Assembly (NCBI GenBank): GCA_012295225.1
Contig: WMKK01000022.1
Location: forward strand, 248,001 to 312,000
DNA length: 64,000 bases
Reading direction: 5' to 3'
Source of the DNA: Ostreococcus mediterraneus
Lineage: Eukaryota > Chlorophyta > Mamiellophyceae > Mamiellales > Bathycoccaceae
Shown: in pieces, positions 28,754 through 38,930 of the stretch
Layout of the letters: the number at the start of each line of letters is the position of its first letter
How positions within the stretch are numbered: the first letter of the stretch is position 1
Notes under the pieces: model-generated
Told to the model about the DNA's origin: nothing
The model's database searches: none
Seen by the model: only the letters and a program-made list of their open reading frames with translations
Position numbers and translations under genes: made by a program

Positions 28754-29687
28754 TCCTATTTCCCTAAGGGTCGCTTCAAATTTCGATTTCTTGAGTTATA
28801 ATTGGTCGATGAGTGGGTCAAGTGCAAAAAAGGGCGCAAGTAGGTAGGAATTCAAAAACGTGTTTACAGCTACCTCTCAAATACGTGCGCACGTCGACGT
28901 CGCGCGTGTACGCACCGTCAGCGCCGTACGCGGTCGAAAGTAAATATAATAACACACCCGTGGACGACTCAAACGCGCCGAATGATGCGCTCGCGTCGCC
29001 GATATGGTTTAAAATGTTCATTTTGGCGCGTTGCGGATATCGACCTGTAGACGCGTGGTCGCCGCGATGTACGTCGCAGGATGACGTACAGGCATGCATA
29101 ATACTTGTATCTACATCTTCTTCAGTGCATGTGCTGAGTTTCACGCCCGCACGGCGACGATAGAGGCTGATGAACATGTGAGGGGCTCAACGACCAATTA
29201 TGAACGGTAACTCCGGGTCGACATCTCGATTTCTTGTTCATAATTGGTCGTTGAGCCCCTCACATGTTCATCAGCCTCTATCGTCGCCGTGCGGGCGTGA
29301 AACTCAGCACATGCACTGAAGAAGATGTAGATACAAGTATTATGCATGCCTGTACGTCATCCTGCGACGTACATCGCGGCGACCACGCGTCTACAGGTCG
29401 ATATCCGCAACGCGCCAAAATGAACATTTTAAACCATATCGGCGACGCGAGCGCATCATTCGGCGCGTTTGAGTCGTCCACGGGTGTGTTATTATATTTA
29501 CTTTCGACCGCGTACGGCGCTGACGGTGCGTACACGCGCGACGTCGACGTGCGCACGTATTTGAGAGGTAGCTGTAAACACGTTTTTGAATTCCTACCTA
29601 CTTGCGCCCTTTTTTGCACTTGACCCACTCATCGACCAATTATAACTCAAGAAATCGAAATTTGAAGCGACGCTTAGGGAAATAGGC
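28754..29687. mobile_element. foldback element F3 (934 bp)
   Basis: Ends TCCTATTTCCC and GGGAAATAGGC, flanked by TA (28752-28753 and 29688-29689). Both arms share private variants not seen in F1, for example GGACGACTCAAACG and GCACCGTCAGCGCC, so the arms match each other better than they match other copies. The loop is inverted relative to F1, F2 and F4. Element C starts only 6 bp downstream. Confidence 0.92.
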
Positions 29688-29965
29688 TAAATAGCCTATT
29701 TCCCTAAGCATCGCCTGAAATTTCGATTTCTTGAGTTATAATTGGTCGATGAGTGGGTCAAGTGCAAAAAAGTGCGCAAGTAGGTAGGAAATTCAAAAAC
29801 GACGCACAAACGGCGTGCAAATGCGCCCGCGAAACGACGGCGCGCGCGCGCGGCGTGAACGCGCGAAACGACCGCGGCGGGCGGCGCGGCGTCACTAACC
29901 GATTTAAAACAATTATTTTGACATATTCTCTGCCTTAGTATCCGTAAATCGCGCGTCGCGCGCCC

Positions 29966-32176
29966 ATGGGGAGCGCCGGATTGCACGCGCTCGTCGCTCC
30001 TAAAACGGTGCGGGTGCGATTGAGAGATCATTGCGCCGGGCGTATCGTTGGCGTCGACGCGTCGTGGCTCCTGCACCTCGTAGGAAACACTCACGGAAAT
30101 GACATAGGACAGGAGCAATACGGCGCGTTATGTTATTCGTGCTTTCACAAACTGCAAAAGTTACGGAACGACAAACTGTCTATAGTCGTTGTGTTTGACG
30201 GTGAAGTTCCTCCGTCGAAGTTGGCGACCGTGTGCGAGCGGAGAAAGACACAGACGTTCGTGCGAACGTGGGATATGCAAAGACAATTAATTTTATATCT
30301 TCGGCAGAAGGAGATCGAGTGTATTGTCGCGCCGTACGAGGCCGAGTCGCAGCTTGTGTATATGCAGCGCATGAAGCAAATCGACATCATCATGGGATGT
30401 GACTCGGACTACATCGCGCTCGGCTGCGACGCGTACGTCTATGACGTCGACTTCCACCCTTGTGGCGTATGCGCAAGGTATTGGTGTATTGCTACGTACC
30501 AGAGTTTGACGTTTACCGACGCCGAGTCGAACGCAGGTGTGTTGCAACGCGTGCATGCCACGCGCGCGCATGAAGCGTTTCAACTTTGGAGCGTCGTTGC
30601 GGGCTGCGACTATATCGCGTGGAACGGCGTCGCTGCTGGCAAATGCGGCAAGATACTGAGACAAGCTTTGCAAAATAATACGTTTGATACCATCGCGATC
30701 GCTCGGCTGCTAAAAGCAATCGGCGGCGCCACTGTGGACGAGGACGACATCGTCAAATCCCTGAACGATGCGCTCGCAAACTTTCGCGCACCCATCGTGT
30801 TTGACATTGCGCAAGGGAAACGCGTCCTCCTCGACGGGTCGCGATACTCTGAGCGACGAAATGCCACGCAGGGCGTTGTAAAGTGTTTGTTCGACGCGGT
30901 CGCGTTCGCCCGTGGCGACGTGAACGTGGAAACCGGAGCGAGCGACGACTCAGAATTCCAAGGTGAACGCGATGCCGCGAAGCAACAACTCAAAACGCAA
31001 CCCCTTCAAACACATCACGTGCCCGGCAGCACGTTCGCCCGTGGCGTGACGGTGAACACGCCGTCGGTCGGTAAGGAAGAAATAAGGACGTACTTGCAAG
31101 CTGTGGGAGTCAAGGCTGGATTTTCGGATCCGCGGGCGTCGGAGGTGGGCACGACGTCCGTGGCTGTGCCAGTGGACGAGAAGCTCGACGTCCACCATCA
31201 TCAGCAGCTGACAAAGATGTCGCGCCTCATGGGTCGCGAGCCGACAGTACGCGATCCGAAGGGCAGAAACAACGCACAACTTTTTGCTTTATACGACAAA
31301 CTCTACGCGCAACATTTTCCAGATGGTCTAGATGACGTGAAGCCGCCGTCTGACGCCGAGCCCTGGGACGGCCTCAACGTGATTGGACGCACAGGCGCGG
31401 TTTTACTCGAATCGGTCATCGAGTATCACGTGCTGAAATCGGGCGAGTACGGCCACGCAGTGAACTGGGAAAGTGTGATGAAGAGAGCAAAAGATAGGTT
31501 GAAATCACAGAAGGATTGGAAGAGCGCTAAGATGTGGACGCCGCACAAAAGTTGTGCGGCAACGCACTGGATCGACTGGTTCCGCGTAAGCATCGATGCG
31601 AGCGCCTACCAAAAGAAGCCACGCCGCGTTTATCTTGGGCTCGCAGTGTTCAAGCGAGCCGACAGGAATCACCGCCCGCATGTCAGGGACATCGTGTATG
31701 GAATCTGTGATTGTATCGCGGCATGCGGCGGCGCTCAGCCGTTTTGTGTGCACTGCATCATCGCCGCGTATGCCTTCGCGACCATCGATCGGGGCGAGAC
31801 TGAGCCGACGTGCACCGGCGTCCCGGCGGCCTGGAAAATCCCTACCAGTGGCGTTCGAAGTCAAGAACAATTCGATGAATACGCCCCGCTGCATTGCATG
31901 CCGTTGCGGTCGAAGCGCAAGGCGTCAAGCGACACACCGAACACGCGAGGGTGTCAAGAGACGAAGGATCCACGCGTCGCATACAAAGTGTACTCCGACG
32001 ACGCTGCACTCAAGATACGAGACATGGATTTGACCGATGTGCGCAATGCGTTTTTTAAAGCACTATTTTATGCTCGAGGGAAGCGGGAGTGCGCGTACGC
32101 ACAAGCCTTAGCGCGTCGAACTGGCGAGTACCACGAGTTCAACCCGCTCATGATGGGTCGGGATGATCATGCATGA
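29966..32176 (+). CDS. FEN1/XPG-like nuclease with SWIM zinc finger (element C)
   Basis: 736 residues, identical to the element B protein except for one V/A difference I can see (I-G-G-A-T-V here, I-G-G-V-T-V in B). The complete set of acidic flap-nuclease residues and the SWIM Cys/His positions are kept. The convergent transposase gene overlaps by 29 bp. Confidence 0.88.
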   Translation: MGSAGLHALVAPKTVRVRLRDHCAGRIVGVDASWLLHLVGNTHGNDIGQEQYGALCYSCFHKLQKLRNDKLSIVVVFDGEVPPSKLATVCERRKTQTFVRTWDMQRQLILYLRQKEIECIVAPYEAESQLVYMQRMKQIDIIMGCDSDYIALGCDAYVYDVDFHPCGVCARYWCIATYQSLTFTDAESNAGVLQRVHATRAHEAFQLWSVVAGCDYIAWNGVAAGKCGKILRQALQNNTFDTIAIARLLKAIGGATVDEDDIVKSLNDALANFRAPIVFDIAQGKRVLLDGSRYSERRNATQGVVKCLFDAVAFARGDVNVETGASDDSEFQGERDAAKQQLKTQPLQTHHVPGSTFARGVTVNTPSVGKEEIRTYLQAVGVKAGFSDPRASEVGTTSVAVPVDEKLDVHHHQQLTKMSRLMGREPTVRDPKGRNNAQLFALYDKLYAQHFPDGLDDVKPPSDAEPWDGLNVIGRTGAVLLESVIEYHVLKSGEYGHAVNWESVMKRAKDRLKSQKDWKSAKMWTPHKSCAATHWIDWFRVSIDASAYQKKPRRVYLGLAVFKRADRNHRPHVRDIVYGICDCIAACGGAQPFCVHCIIAAYAFATIDRGETEPTCTGVPAAWKIPTSGVRSQEQFDEYAPLHCMPLRSKRKASSDTPNTRGCQETKDPRVAYKVYSDDAALKIRDMDLTDVRNAFFKALFYARGKRECAYAQALARRTGEYHEFNPLMMGRDDHA

Positions 32177-33995
32177 GACTCAAACCGTAGTTGACGGCGC
32201 ATACGGTGATGATCCGAACCTCCATGTGAAGAATTGATAAATGCTGAACAGTTGTTCCCCCGCGCATCGCCTTCCATCGCTTGAGACTCCCCATTGCGCG
32301 CTCTACGTGTACGCGAATCGTGGATATCGCGCGGTCTCCAATCTTGTCGCCATCGGTAAAGGGCTGCCCGTTAAACTTTCGCGTCGGCGCGTCGAGTTTG
32401 ATGTTTTTTCTGCAAGCTATCATCATACAATCATCAAAACCCTTGTCCACGAGCACATGAAGTGGTGCTTTCTTGCCGTTCGGCAGTTGGACGTCGATAC
32501 CAGCGCTTGCAATGGCGTCCAAGACACCACTGTTTTCAACGACCGCTTTGTCTGAGCATCGCCCACCATAGCCGTCAGAACAGAACACGACAAGGCCGTC
32601 GGCGGAGATCGCTATCAGAAACTTTGCCGTAGTATGACTCTTGTAAGATGAATACATCGCCCTGTGTGCCGAGGACGCCGAAGGGCGTTGTACCGGAATC
32701 TCCGTGGCGTCTTTAAGCGCGTACGGCTTCGCCCCGTAGACCGCCTCGACTTTGGGATCTTGATTAAGGTAGACTTCACTCGCCGTTGGCGGGCGACATT
32801 CGCGGCATATGTGCGCGTGCATTATATGAGTCATCTCTAAACGACTTCGGTGTGCGGTCGCCGACGATATTCCAAACAACGGCGCCGCCGCGCTGTCGTC
32901 CACGCCGGTTTTCATGACGAACCAAAAATAAAAGAACGCGTCCTCGCGCGTGAATTTGCGTCGGCGAGATTGCCGCGTGACGCCCTCATCGAGTGGCCGA
33001 TCGCTTCGGTATTGCGTGGCTAAATCAGTGATATTATGCTCTCCACCGTTCACGTATTCCCAAAGCGCAACGAACGACGCGCGGTTCGGCCAACCCGTCA
33101 ACTCCTTGCACTTGTCACCCAACACATCATCGCTTTTCAAACGCGCCATCGACAACAAAGGTTCACGGAAACACTCGCCCAATTGCGACGCTTCGAGCGC
33201 TCTCTCCTCTAGCAATCGATTCTCGTCTAACAAAGCATCTATCATGAGCGCTTTTGCTTTGACCATCTCGGTCAAGTGTGCGATTTGCGCTTCGTCATCG
33301 GCGATGATGCGCGTCTTCTCAACCACGTCCGAACGTAGCTCATCGTTGGAGATTACAGCGTCCGCATCGTAGCGCAATCTCTTCACGACCTCACTGCACG
33401 AGCGGCTGGCAGTCGACGACGCCGTTGAAGACTTTTTGCTTCGTATATTCGTGTCCTCTACGGCATCGTTCGCCCACTCAACGCGCCGTGCCGCGCCGCT
33501 ACTCGTGCGCTTCGACCGGCGGCCGTTCAAGTCGCTGAGTACGCCACGTGCGCCTTCAGCGGCGCGTGGCGTTCGCCCCGACCGCGCCCTACCGCCACTA
33601 GCCGCCGCACATGGCGTGAGGGGTTTCTTGTAGTGCTCAGGCGCGCGCAGGGTCTCACCTTTCCTCGTAGGCTCGACGCAAACGGGGTCGTAAGAAACGT
33701 GCAAACGCCCCTCATTCAAAAGCAAAGTTTGTCCCGACGGTGACCAGCGCTTATACTCGGGCGGGACGTGCCTCGTGCTAATCCAAACTTGTTTACCGCG
33801 TGCACGTATTTCGCTCTCCATCATGCGCTGCTCTGTAGGCGACAAATCAGGTCGCAGAGCGCGAAGGACGGTGCGAATGTCGGCATCGTCCCGCGCGCAC
33901 GTGATGTAATGACCAATACCTTCGTGACGTTTCATGCACCCGCACACACATCGCCACGTTGATGGGACCTTCGCACTCGCAGGAGTCTTCATCAA
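32148..33995 (-). CDS. DDE_Tnp_4 / ISL2EU-like transposase (element C)
   Basis: 615 residues, differing from the element B protein at one position that I noticed (E-P-T-R-K here, E-P-T-K-K in B). D-D-E motifs (D-A-T-E-I, V-D-K-G-F, H-V-E-R-A) are intact. The start codon is 20 bp from the TIR, as in B. Confidence 0.9.
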   Translation of the reverse strand: MMKTPASAKVPSTWRCVCGCMKRHEGIGHYITCARDDADIRTVLRALRPDLSPTEQRMMESEIRARGKQVWISTRHVPPEYKRWSPSGQTLLLNEGRLHVSYDPVCVEPTRKGETLRAPEHYKKPLTPCAAASGGRARSGRTPRAAEGARGVLSDLNGRRSKRTSSGAARRVEWANDAVEDTNIRSKKSSTASSTASRSCSEVVKRLRYDADAVISNDELRSDVVEKTRIIADDEAQIAHLTEMVKAKALMIDALLDENRLLEERALEASQLGECFREPLLSMARLKSDDVLGDKCKELTGWPNRASFVALWEYVNGGEHNITDLATQYRSDRPLDEGVTRQSRRRKFTREDAFFYFWFVMKTGVDDSAAAPLFGISSATAHRSRLEMTHIMHAHICRECRPPTASEVYLNQDPKVEAVYGAKPYALKDATEIPVQRPSASSAHRAMYSSYKSHTTAKFLIAISADGLVVFCSDGYGGRCSDKAVVENSGVLDAIASAGIDVQLPNGKKAPLHVLVDKGFDDCMMIACRKNIKLDAPTRKFNGQPFTDGDKIGDRAISTIRVHVERAMGSLKRWKAMRGGTTVQHLSILHMEVRIITVCAVNYGLSLMHDHPDPS

Positions 33996-34541
33996 TATGA
34001 TATTGTATCACCCACCGCCCGCCGCGGTCGTTTCGCGCGTTCACGCCGCGCGCGCGCGCCGTCGTTTCGCGGGCGCATTTGCACGCCGTTTGTGCGTCGT
34101 TTTTGAATTTCCTACCTACTTGCGCACTTTTTTGCACTTGACCCACTCATCGACCAATTATAACTCAAGAAATTGAAATTTCAGGCGACGCTTAGGGAAA
34201 TAGGATATTGCGCAAACGCGGATGACTACACATGTCGGGCGTATCCCGAATTCCCAAATTTCCACCATACAATATGGTGGAATCGCCCAAGTGTAGTTCA
34301 AATCATTTGAAACAAATGATTGGACGTGTGCGAGTGTATCCGGTATGGCCATCGGCTATCAGCTCCCCGCGCGGGAAGCACGACGCGGGGGACTGGGTGC
34401 CCGAGATTCTCTGCGCGCGCTTCACGCACGTGAACGCTACACGTGCACACAATGTGTACATCATGTGCACATACGGCCCATCCATGCGCACCAATATGCC
34501 GAAGCTAACGCGCACCAACTGAACGTGCGGCGGATAATACC

Positions 34542-35633
34542 ATGTTGTCTTTGCGCGCCGTTCGGCGACGTAAATTTTGGATTACTGCAGTTTTTCTCGT
34601 GACCTTTTTCGCCACGCTTGTAAATACACGGTTCCAGCCGAGTGACACTGCGCCGCTAGACAAAGTCGGCGAAGCGCAACCCCAATCCCTCGCCGAAATT
34701 CCCAACCAGTTGGAGAAGCCTCCAACCGTATACGCGCCTCTGCAGAGAGCGTTTGCAACAATCGAGTTGACGAAGGTGGCAGATGTAGAGCTCAAGGACG
34801 ATCCCGAAGCATTCTTCCTGGCTGTCTTACCTATTGACAATACCCTATATGCGAGTTATCGAACGACGTTAAGTTCTTGGGAAACAAAAGTGTTGGAGTT
34901 GGACGCGCTTTTCGCGCCACTTCCGGAGACGATGCGACGCGTTTCAAACACAGAAGACGCACGTTCAATAGAGCTCAATGGCGTAGGATGGCTCATAGAC
35001 AATCACTTTTTACAACCACGAACTATGACTACACTTGATGGACGACACCGCGTGGTTCTTGACACATCGGCTCTTGGTGAAAATTTTGAGAGAGGAAAAA
35101 ATTGGTCGCCTTTCGTCTACCAGTCTCAATTATTTTTCGTGTACTCACTTTTGCCGCTTCGTATACTCAAATGCGAGCTGCCTTCAGGAACTTTGCATTG
35201 GGTTTACGGCGTGGAAGTGTCGCACAATTCAAAAAACTCAATGATGAATCTTGGTGGTATATTAAAGCGTGGAGGCACAAACGGAGTCGTGTTCGATCAT
35301 TTTGTGTACGGCGTCGGACGCACGACGCGGTATGAGAACATAAATTGCTCCGGTGTGAATCATGCACATGTGGCGCAACATTACCCGTTCCTTTGGAGGT
35401 TTCATACCTCGCTATTAGATTCTGCGCGCGTTATTAGCGATGATGGGGATATAGAATTTCGTGAGATCAGACATCCATTCGCTCACGGCGTGAATGATCC
35501 AGCGAGTTTATTCGTTCACAACTCTAGTTTATATGTAACTGTTTCGTCATGCAGTTGTGCATGCTTGCCAGAGTTTCGACGAGGCAACGAATGGCAGCAC
35601 AACTCAGTGTTCAAGGTAAGTTTGAAAGAGTAA
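34542..35633 (+). CDS. type II membrane protein with GH43/GH130-like propeller motifs
   Basis: 363 residues from ATG 34542. R-R-R-K-F-W precedes a hydrophobic anchor at about residues 12-27. The luminal part contains N-W-S-P-F-V-Y-Q-S-Q-L-F-F-V-Y-S near residue 187, R-I-L-K-C-E-L next to it, G-G-T-N-G-V near 248 and N-D-P-A-S-L-F-V near 329. These are typical of five-bladed propeller glycoside hydrolase or phosphorylase folds (GH43/GH130/GH32 clan-like). The acidic catalytic residues cannot be assigned by eye. It converges with the glycosyltransferase gene at 35703-36977, with 69 bp between. Likely Golgi or secretory glycan enzyme; substrate unknown. Confidence 0.55.
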   Translation: MLSLRAVRRRKFWITAVFLVTFFATLVNTRFQPSDTAPLDKVGEAQPQSLAEIPNQLEKPPTVYAPLQRAFATIELTKVADVELKDDPEAFFLAVLPIDNTLYASYRTTLSSWETKVLELDALFAPLPETMRRVSNTEDARSIELNGVGWLIDNHFLQPRTMTTLDGRHRVVLDTSALGENFERGKNWSPFVYQSQLFFVYSLLPLRILKCELPSGTLHWVYGVEVSHNSKNSMMNLGGILKRGGTNGVVFDHFVYGVGRTTRYENINCSGVNHAHVAQHYPFLWRFHTSLLDSARVISDDGDIEFREIRHPFAHGVNDPASLFVHNSSLYVTVSSCSCACLPEFRRGNEWQHNSVFKVSLKE

Positions 35634-35702
35634 ACGGTCTTGTCGCATCACTCAGCATGTGCTCATAACCCCTGAAATTGCTGATACTCACTTGCTCTTG
35701 AT

Positions 35703-36977
35703 TTAAACTCGAGGGCTAAAAGTCTCGAGATATTCTGAGCTATTCCATGCTATTCCTTTCACTTTCAGAGCGATATAGGGTTCACAACATTGCGATAATA
35801 TTGGATCCACAACTTCCCCACCTCCTGCCCATAAAACAGGCCAGCCGACTGCACAAGGTACGTATTTGGCGTATGCTTCGTGTAAACACGCCTTTGGGTG
35901 CTCTGCACAAACCGATGCGTGGTGCAGACAACATACGGTAGCCGCATACTTTTGTTCTTCGTGAGTCATCCAACGGCACTCCCCGTTCATCGTAGCATCT
36001 ATAGCGCACGCGTGTCCGTGGTCACGCGGCAGTGGCGCTTTTGCCTTGACACCATTTCCCGACATGAGAAGGTGTCCTGGCCAACATGCGCCGAACAAAA
36101 GACCAAAATTACTCGCAGGCGACTCGTACTGCTGCACAAATCCTGACATCGGAAGATGGATTTTCATAGGTACAGTTATACTGGGAAAGAGTGATAATCG
36201 TTCTATTGCAGGTGTGAAGCACTTTGCAAAATGAAAGAAATCCTCAATTTCGCGGCACAACTCGGCGAGCTCAGGGTAAACGAATTCAAGAACGACGAGC
36301 ATGATATCACGAACGTCATAATTACTCTGCGCATCCGGACGTGGAGATCGATGGCCAAGAGAAATCAGTCTCTGAAGAAACGTTTTGGGGAAATCGCTAC
36401 TATTGGCTCGGAAAAGTAGAGCATTTGCTCCGATCTCTGTGCCGCGTGCGAGTGCATGCACGTCAGCCGCGTTTCGAGTCGCTATAAATTTGTCCAAACT
36501 AATTCAAAAGTCGGGGTACATACTGTCTGTATCGTGTGTGAAGATCCATTCGTATTTCCCCCAATACGTGAAAACAGCTTCCCAACGCGCGGTGTAAAAC
36601 GATATCTCTGGATAAAACTTCATATCCAGCACGTGATGCACAAAATCATAATCAAACGTCTTTGCATAGCATTTGAAATGAGACAAGCGTGCCTTTACCC
36701 ATTCTTGTTCGCCAGTCGAAGCGTCTGTAACGACGATGATGGCAATTGAGGTCCTCTTAGCCATAAACGTTTCAGCTACTGGAATCGTTGTTTTGTTCGT
36801 TACTTTGCTATAAGCTCGCTTAGTTGGAGCATCAAGTCGAGTTGAGACTGGTACGTGCGAGTTCCACAGGAACACGAGCGTGAAAGTAAAGATGAGTAGA
36901 GGCCATGCGACTGCGCGTAACACACCAACAGACGATCGACGATTGACGCCACTGTGGGTCTTCGTGCTTCGTCGCAT
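35703..36977 (-). pseudogene. GT34-like glycosyltransferase with in-frame TGA
   Basis: A single frame of 425 codons interrupted by one TGA at 36504-36506. The N-terminal part (157 codons from ATG 36977) has a signal anchor near residues 20-40, I-A-I-I-V-V-T-D-A-S, a K-C-Y-A-K-T-F-D-Y-D-F segment and Y-E-W-I-F-T-H-D-T-D, the D-x-D of GT34/MNN10-like galactosyl- or mannosyltransferases. After the TGA the family pattern continues: S-L-D-K-F-I-A-T, G-A-N-A-L-L-F-R-A-N-S-S and a long tail ending in C-E-P-Y-I-A-L-K. The TGA may be a nonsense change, or a selenocysteine codon, since green picoalgae do use Sec; the position just after the D-x-D loop is not a known redox site. Typed as pseudogene, with recoding left open. 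Confidence 0.6.
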
Positions 36978-37638
36978 ACGTTTCGTCAGCTGAAGAATGG
37001 AAATTCAAGCATTTTGCTCGCGCTCAACTGCGGACAAATTTGCAAGATTAATAACAACGAAACGCGAAGTTTCAGTGTCAATCTCGGGAAAAGTTCAACG
37101 AACCTGGGGTGGGGGTATTCTCCATCGGGGCTGGAGTCGGGCACGTGCCCGGGTGTGGAATCGAGTGCCCCAAATATCTTCTGCATTTCCCTACGCAGTG
37201 CTCCTGTTTTATTCACCTCAAAACGGGACCATGGTTTCCGAGCAACTAAAAATCTTCATAACTCGGGCCCGAGTATGAAGATTTTCGCGTCTTCTTCATA
37301 ACTCGGGACTCGTCAATCCTTGAGTTAATTTGGAGGGGGTCGAGTTAGGCCCAATTTAGAAAACAGTACAAGTGATTTCGAAAATAATGTACCGGTACCG
37401 TATAAGTCCTAATTAGCCCCCATACTTAAGGATTTCAATTTTGTCAGAATCCCTTGAGAACGCGTACGTCACACGCGCGCGCGCGACGCGCACGCGCGCG
37501 TCGCGCGCACGATGCGCTTGCGACGTCCTATGCTGAAGCACACGCCGTGAGATGGCGTTAATCGGCGCCCAGGCCCGTGCGTAGTCGATAGAAACGCATT
37601 AGCGCGTGATCATTGAAATCTGACACATCCACCACATC
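36978..37638. other. intergenic, no gene seen
   Basis: Holds CTTCATAACTCGGG twice (about 37254 and 37293), a GGTACCGGTACC-like palindrome near 37392 and an alternating CG/CACG run at 37472-37510. No frame with family features. Confidence 0.4.
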
Positions 37639-38900
37639 ATGACGCGCCGCTTCCGAACGAAGACCCCCTCCTCGAAGGCCCTCGCGAGGTAAGTGCATAG
37701 ACATTATTTTTGCACACGTGTTTGACGCATGATGTAGCCTGCAATCGTGCTTTAAGCTCTCTCCCGAGGAGAAAGCTCGAGAGCAGTCTGACATCGACGA
37801 TGCGTGCGTTGCGTGGCTTGTATCAGTTCGTTTAAAAGAGGACGGAAAGATCGCCTCGAGCCTCTCCGCATTGCAATGTTGGGAAAATACGAAAAGTGGT
37901 ATGGCACAGGCGCTGTCGCCCGAATGGGGGGCGAAGAACGTGTGTGCTGCGCGAAGGCAGTACTTCACCAGCCGTAAAAAGCTAACAAGGATCAAGGCAC
38001 GAGTGGATGCTGAGTATGACATCGCCGTGGCTAAAACGCCGTCGCCGGACACAGAACCGGCCAGCGACGCGTATACGATGACAAAAAGTATATATGTACG
38101 CAAAAGTGCGAAGGAACAGCTCTTATGGGCGAAGACCGTGGCGGAAGTCGCGACGAAAGTGACTGACGTTAAAACAGCATGTGCAGAGTTGAAAAAAGCA
38201 ACAAAGAAAAATGTTGCGGTTAAAGTAATGAAAGACGCGGTGAAGCGGTTTATTAACGTCGCGAACGAGAACGCTGAACCTCTGATGACATGGGAAGACG
38301 TTCGCAGGAGCTGTCCACCGGAAGCGCGGCGCGCGCCCACAAGCCGGGGCGGCGGGTGACAAGAGCGAGTCTGACGAAGACAGCGACAACGACAGCGACG
38401 GTGAGGATGGTGACGACGATGACGCCGCGCACGACGAAGAACTGCAAGCGCGAATCACTTCTGGCAACGTTATGCATTCCCCGATCAACCGCAAGTCACG
38501 CTCTCATGCGCCAGCGGCTGCGAAGGTTCGAACAGGTGTGCAGCGCTCAAAGCGCGCCAGGGAGAATGATTCAGAATTGCGTGGACAAGCAAAGCGCACC
38601 GAGAAGCGACGTAAATCAACTCGGAGCTTGGCCACGACGAATGATGACTCTGAAAAGAATACCGAGAACGCGTTTCGAGAGCGTACGGCCCGTCGGGCCA
38701 CCGCTACGGGTGTTCGCCATGTGAAACTTCAGGCGGCGCCGTCGCAAGCAATCAGTGCTGGTGATGACATCTTTGGATGCGCGAGCTGCCGCGGACGTCT
38801 GACTGGATGCAATTGTTGCTACAAATTCCACGCCGATGGTAAGGAAAAAATGGGAATCAGCGCGTGCGGTTACCCTACGTGGGGATTCCCGCGCGCGTAG
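37639..38900 (+). CDS. spliced gene of unknown function, frame change near 38350
   Basis: Exon 1 (37639-37688) starts with M-T-R-R-F-R-T-K and ends at a consensus donor GTAAGT. A 49-bp intron (37689-37737) ends in TAG. Exon 2 joins in frame as S-L-Q-S-C-F-K-L-S-P-E-E-K and continues through A-W-L-V-S-V-R-L-K and A-R-R-Q-Y-F-T-S-R-K-K to 38359. From about 38325 a second frame is open: D-K-S-E-S-D-E-D-S-D-N-D-S-D-G-E-D, a long basic linker and a Cys-rich end (G-C-A-S-C-R, G-C-N-C-C) stopping at 38900. Both parts look coding, so one base shift or an unseen splice separates them. No family recognised; acidic and basic tracts suggest a nuclear protein. Confidence 0.45.
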
Positions 38901-38930
38901 CTGACGGCGCGGAAACACGACCCCTCAAAA

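Larger units (their letters stand above)
29694..34205. mobile_element. two-gene transposon C, complete
   Basis: 4512 bp, ends GCCTATTTCCC and GGGAAATAGGA, flanked by TA (29692-29693, 34206-34207). TIRs of 191 bp. It is nearly identical to element B; the noticed differences include GTC/GCC in the nuclease gene, one K/R change in the transposase and two bases in the left TIR. This implies a recent common source. Confidence 0.92.

Noticed and set aside
37558-38340. 260-codon minus-strand frame
   Set aside because: Antisense of the spliced plus-strand gene, with Ser/Phe-rich composition and no motif.
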